Below are positions 41,454-42,731 of a DNA stretch of 42,731 bases, piece by piece. Under the pieces are notes generated by a model that was not told the DNA's origin, searched no databases, and saw only the letters and a list, made by a program, of their open reading frames with translations. Position 1 is the stretch's first letter; each line of letters begins with the position of its first letter. The translations under genes were made by a program, and so were the position numbers. The stretch is taken from NCBI GenBank assembly GCA_001898855.1, contig MKVN01000041.1, forward strand, positions 1 through 42,731, given 5' to 3'. Source of the DNA: Micrococcales bacterium 73-13. Its GTDB lineage: Bacteria > Actinomycetota > Actinomycetes > Actinomycetales > Microbacteriaceae.

Positions 41454-42665
41454 CTACTCGGGCTGCAGCCGCGCGCGCCGCTCGGCGCGGCGCCGCACCG
41501 CGCCCTTGAACCAGTCGGTGTCCGGGATGCGGGCGAGCAGCGGGCCGGCGATGATCGTGATGAGCACGTAGGCGGTCGTCGTGGAGACGATGAACTGCGC
41601 GACCTGGGCGTTGCCGGCGGAGAGCGCCGTCGCGGCCAGGCCGGCGATGACGATCGAGAACTCGCCTCTCGGGGTCAGCGCGAAGCCGGCGCGCCATCGG
41701 CCCGCGACGCCGACCCCGGCGGCGCGCGCGGCGAGATAGCCGGTGAGCACCTTCGTGCCGATCGTCACGGCGGCGAGCGCGAGCGCCGGCAGCACGACCG
41801 GCAGCAGCGTCGCCGGCGAGGTCACGATGCCGAAGTACACGAAGAAGACCGTGGCGAACACGTCGCGGATCGGCCCCAGCACCCGCACCGCCTCCTCGGC
41901 GACCTGGCCGGTGATCGCGATGCCGACCAGGAAGGCGCCGACCGCGGTGGAGACCTTGAGCTCGGCGGAGAGCCCGCCGACGAGCATCGTCAGGCCGAGC
42001 ACGCCGAGCAGCAGGGACTCCAGGTGGTGCAGCGAGAAGATGCGCGAGATGACCTTGCCGAAGCGCAGCGCGATGAAGAGGATCAGCAGCACCGCGATGA
42101 CGGCGATCGCGACGGTGATGGCGGCCTGGGAGAGCGCCTCGCCGATCACGATCGCCGAGACGATCGGCAGGTAGAACGCCATCGCGAGGTCCTCGATGAC
42201 GAGGACCGAGAGGATGGTCGGCGTCTCGCGGTTGCCGAGGCGCTTGAGGTCGCGCAGCACCTTCGCCACCACCCCGGAGGAGGAGACCCAGGTGATCCCG
42301 GCGAACACGACGGCCGCGACCGGGCCCCAGCCCATCAGCAGGGCGAACGCGGCGCCGGGCAGCGCGTTCAGCAGCAGGTCCCAGAGCCCGGAGAACTTCG
42401 CCTGCCGGAGCCCCTTGACCAGCTCGGTGGGGGAGTACTCCAGCCCGAGCATGACCAGCAGCAGGATCACGCCGATCTCGGAGCCGATGTGGAAGAAGTC
42501 CATGCTCTCGCGCAGCGGGATGAGGCTGCCGTCGCCGACGAACAGGCCGGCGATCAGGTAGAGCGGGATGGGCGAGACGCCGATCCGGTTGGCGATGCGG
42601 CCGAGGATGCTGAGGACGAGCAGCAGCCCGCCGACCTCGATGAGGAGCAGGGCGGTGGACTCCAC
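41454..42665 (-). CDS. CPA2 cation/proton antiporter (KefB/KhtU-like)
   Basis: A 403-residue monovalent cation/proton antiporter with about 12-13 helices. Landmarks: LGLEYSPTELVKG, VIEDLAMAFYLPI (acidic pair in a central helix), STAVGAFLVGIAI and TPRGEFSIVIAG. There is no cytoplasmic RCK/TrkA-N domain, as in KhtU, which instead uses a separate small subunit. The start is GTG 42665, 4 bases after the stop of a gene whose last codons fit such a subunit. The pair would export K+ or Na+ in exchange for protons during alkaline or toxic-metabolite stress. It converges on the FAD dehydrogenase. Confidence 0.93.
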   Translation of the reverse strand: MESTALLLIEVGGLLLVLSILGRIANRIGVSPIPLYLIAGLFVGDGSLIPLRESMDFFHIGSEIGVILLLVMLGLEYSPTELVKGLRQAKFSGLWDLLLNALPGAAFALLMGWGPVAAVVFAGITWVSSSGVVAKVLRDLKRLGNRETPTILSVLVIEDLAMAFYLPIVSAIVIGEALSQAAITVAIAVIAVLLILFIALRFGKVISRIFSLHHLESLLLGVLGLTMLVGGLSAELKVSTAVGAFLVGIAITGQVAEEAVRVLGPIRDVFATVFFVYFGIVTSPATLLPVVLPALALAAVTIGTKVLTGYLAARAAGVGVAGRWRAGFALTPRGEFSIVIAGLAATALSAGNAQVAQFIVSTTTAYVLITIIAGPLLARIPDTDWFKGAVRRRAERRARLQPE

Positions 42666-42669
42666 CGGC

Positions 42670-42731
42670 TCAGCGCGGACCGCGGTCGATGATGTCGGCG
42701 AGCGCGTCCAGGCCCTTGCGCGTGCCGACGG
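42670..42731 (-). CDS. C-terminal end of a gene, probably a TrkA-C-type antiporter regulatory subunit (partial)
   Basis: Only the last 20 codons are in the window, ending VGTRKGLDALADIIDRGPR then TGA at 42672-42670. A 'GT..G...L..II' ending and the 4-base spacing to a KhtU-like antiporter gene fit a KhtT-type regulatory subunit. This is inferred mainly from context. Confidence 0.5.
   Translation of the reverse strand, partial: VGTRKGLDALADIIDRGPR

Overview
The window is chromosomal DNA from a high-GC Gram-positive actinobacterium, most likely of the family Microbacteriaceae or a close relative. This rests on very high GC with strong GC3 bias across most genes, F420-type and LLM-type oxidoreductases, a class E (LAxTG-like) wall-sorting signal, SipW-dependent secreted proteins of the actinobacterial type, a DUF6186-like small protein, and several genes whose start codon lies 6-7 bases after a -10-like hexamer (leaderless initiation). 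The species is not identifiable from what I can see.

Layout. 1-3131: a lower-GC, island-like segment with a small membrane protein, an unrecognised 444-aa protein with a possible PD-(D/E)XK motif, the 3' half of a tRNA-Gly(UCC) gene with no 5' half (a typical integration scar), a NERD-domain nuclease-like gene, and an unexplained structured segment. 3132-11555: two divergent units around a LysR regulator, encoding an ABC importer (lipoprotein, ATPase, fused permease), an adenosine-deaminase-like amidohydrolase with an altered active-site residue, an LLM flavin monooxygenase, an aldo/keto reductase and an AhpD-like protein. This looks like uptake and catabolism of an unknown, probably N-heterocyclic, compound; the two promoters share one architecture. 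11622-12441: two small membrane proteins. 12484-21297: a MalT/LAL-type LuxR regulator followed by a 2002-residue wall-anchored adhesin, with MalT-box-like direct repeats between them.

21450-31165: a DUF2255-like protein, Dps, a stand-alone LigD polymerase domain, a PPOX-fold protein, then an oxidative group (SDR, Baeyer-Villiger monooxygenase, lipoprotein lipase, HAD nucleotidase, CrtC/AttH-like lipocalin protein, zinc alcohol dehydrogenase, Ddn-like F420 enzyme). It could oxidise an alicyclic or terpenoid alcohol through ketone and ester/lactone to an acid. 31178-34546: DHA2-type MFS exporter, a TerC/Alx membrane protein preceded by a yybP-ykoY manganese riboswitch, and a YqhA (UPF0114) protein.

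34608-39510 (minus strand) is the most striking locus: an apparent operon of two small alternate-signal (TasA-like) proteins, a 653-aa protein with ricin-type and CBM2-like carbohydrate-binding regions, a Gly/Ser-rich membrane-anchored partner and a SipW-type signal peptidase. I read it as a SipW-processed surface fibre with a cellulose/glycan-binding adhesin. Opposed hairpins between the first and second genes probably set fibre-to-accessory stoichiometry. 39768-42731: an FAD-dependent dehydrogenase, a CPA2 cation/proton antiporter and the last codons of what is probably its regulatory subunit.
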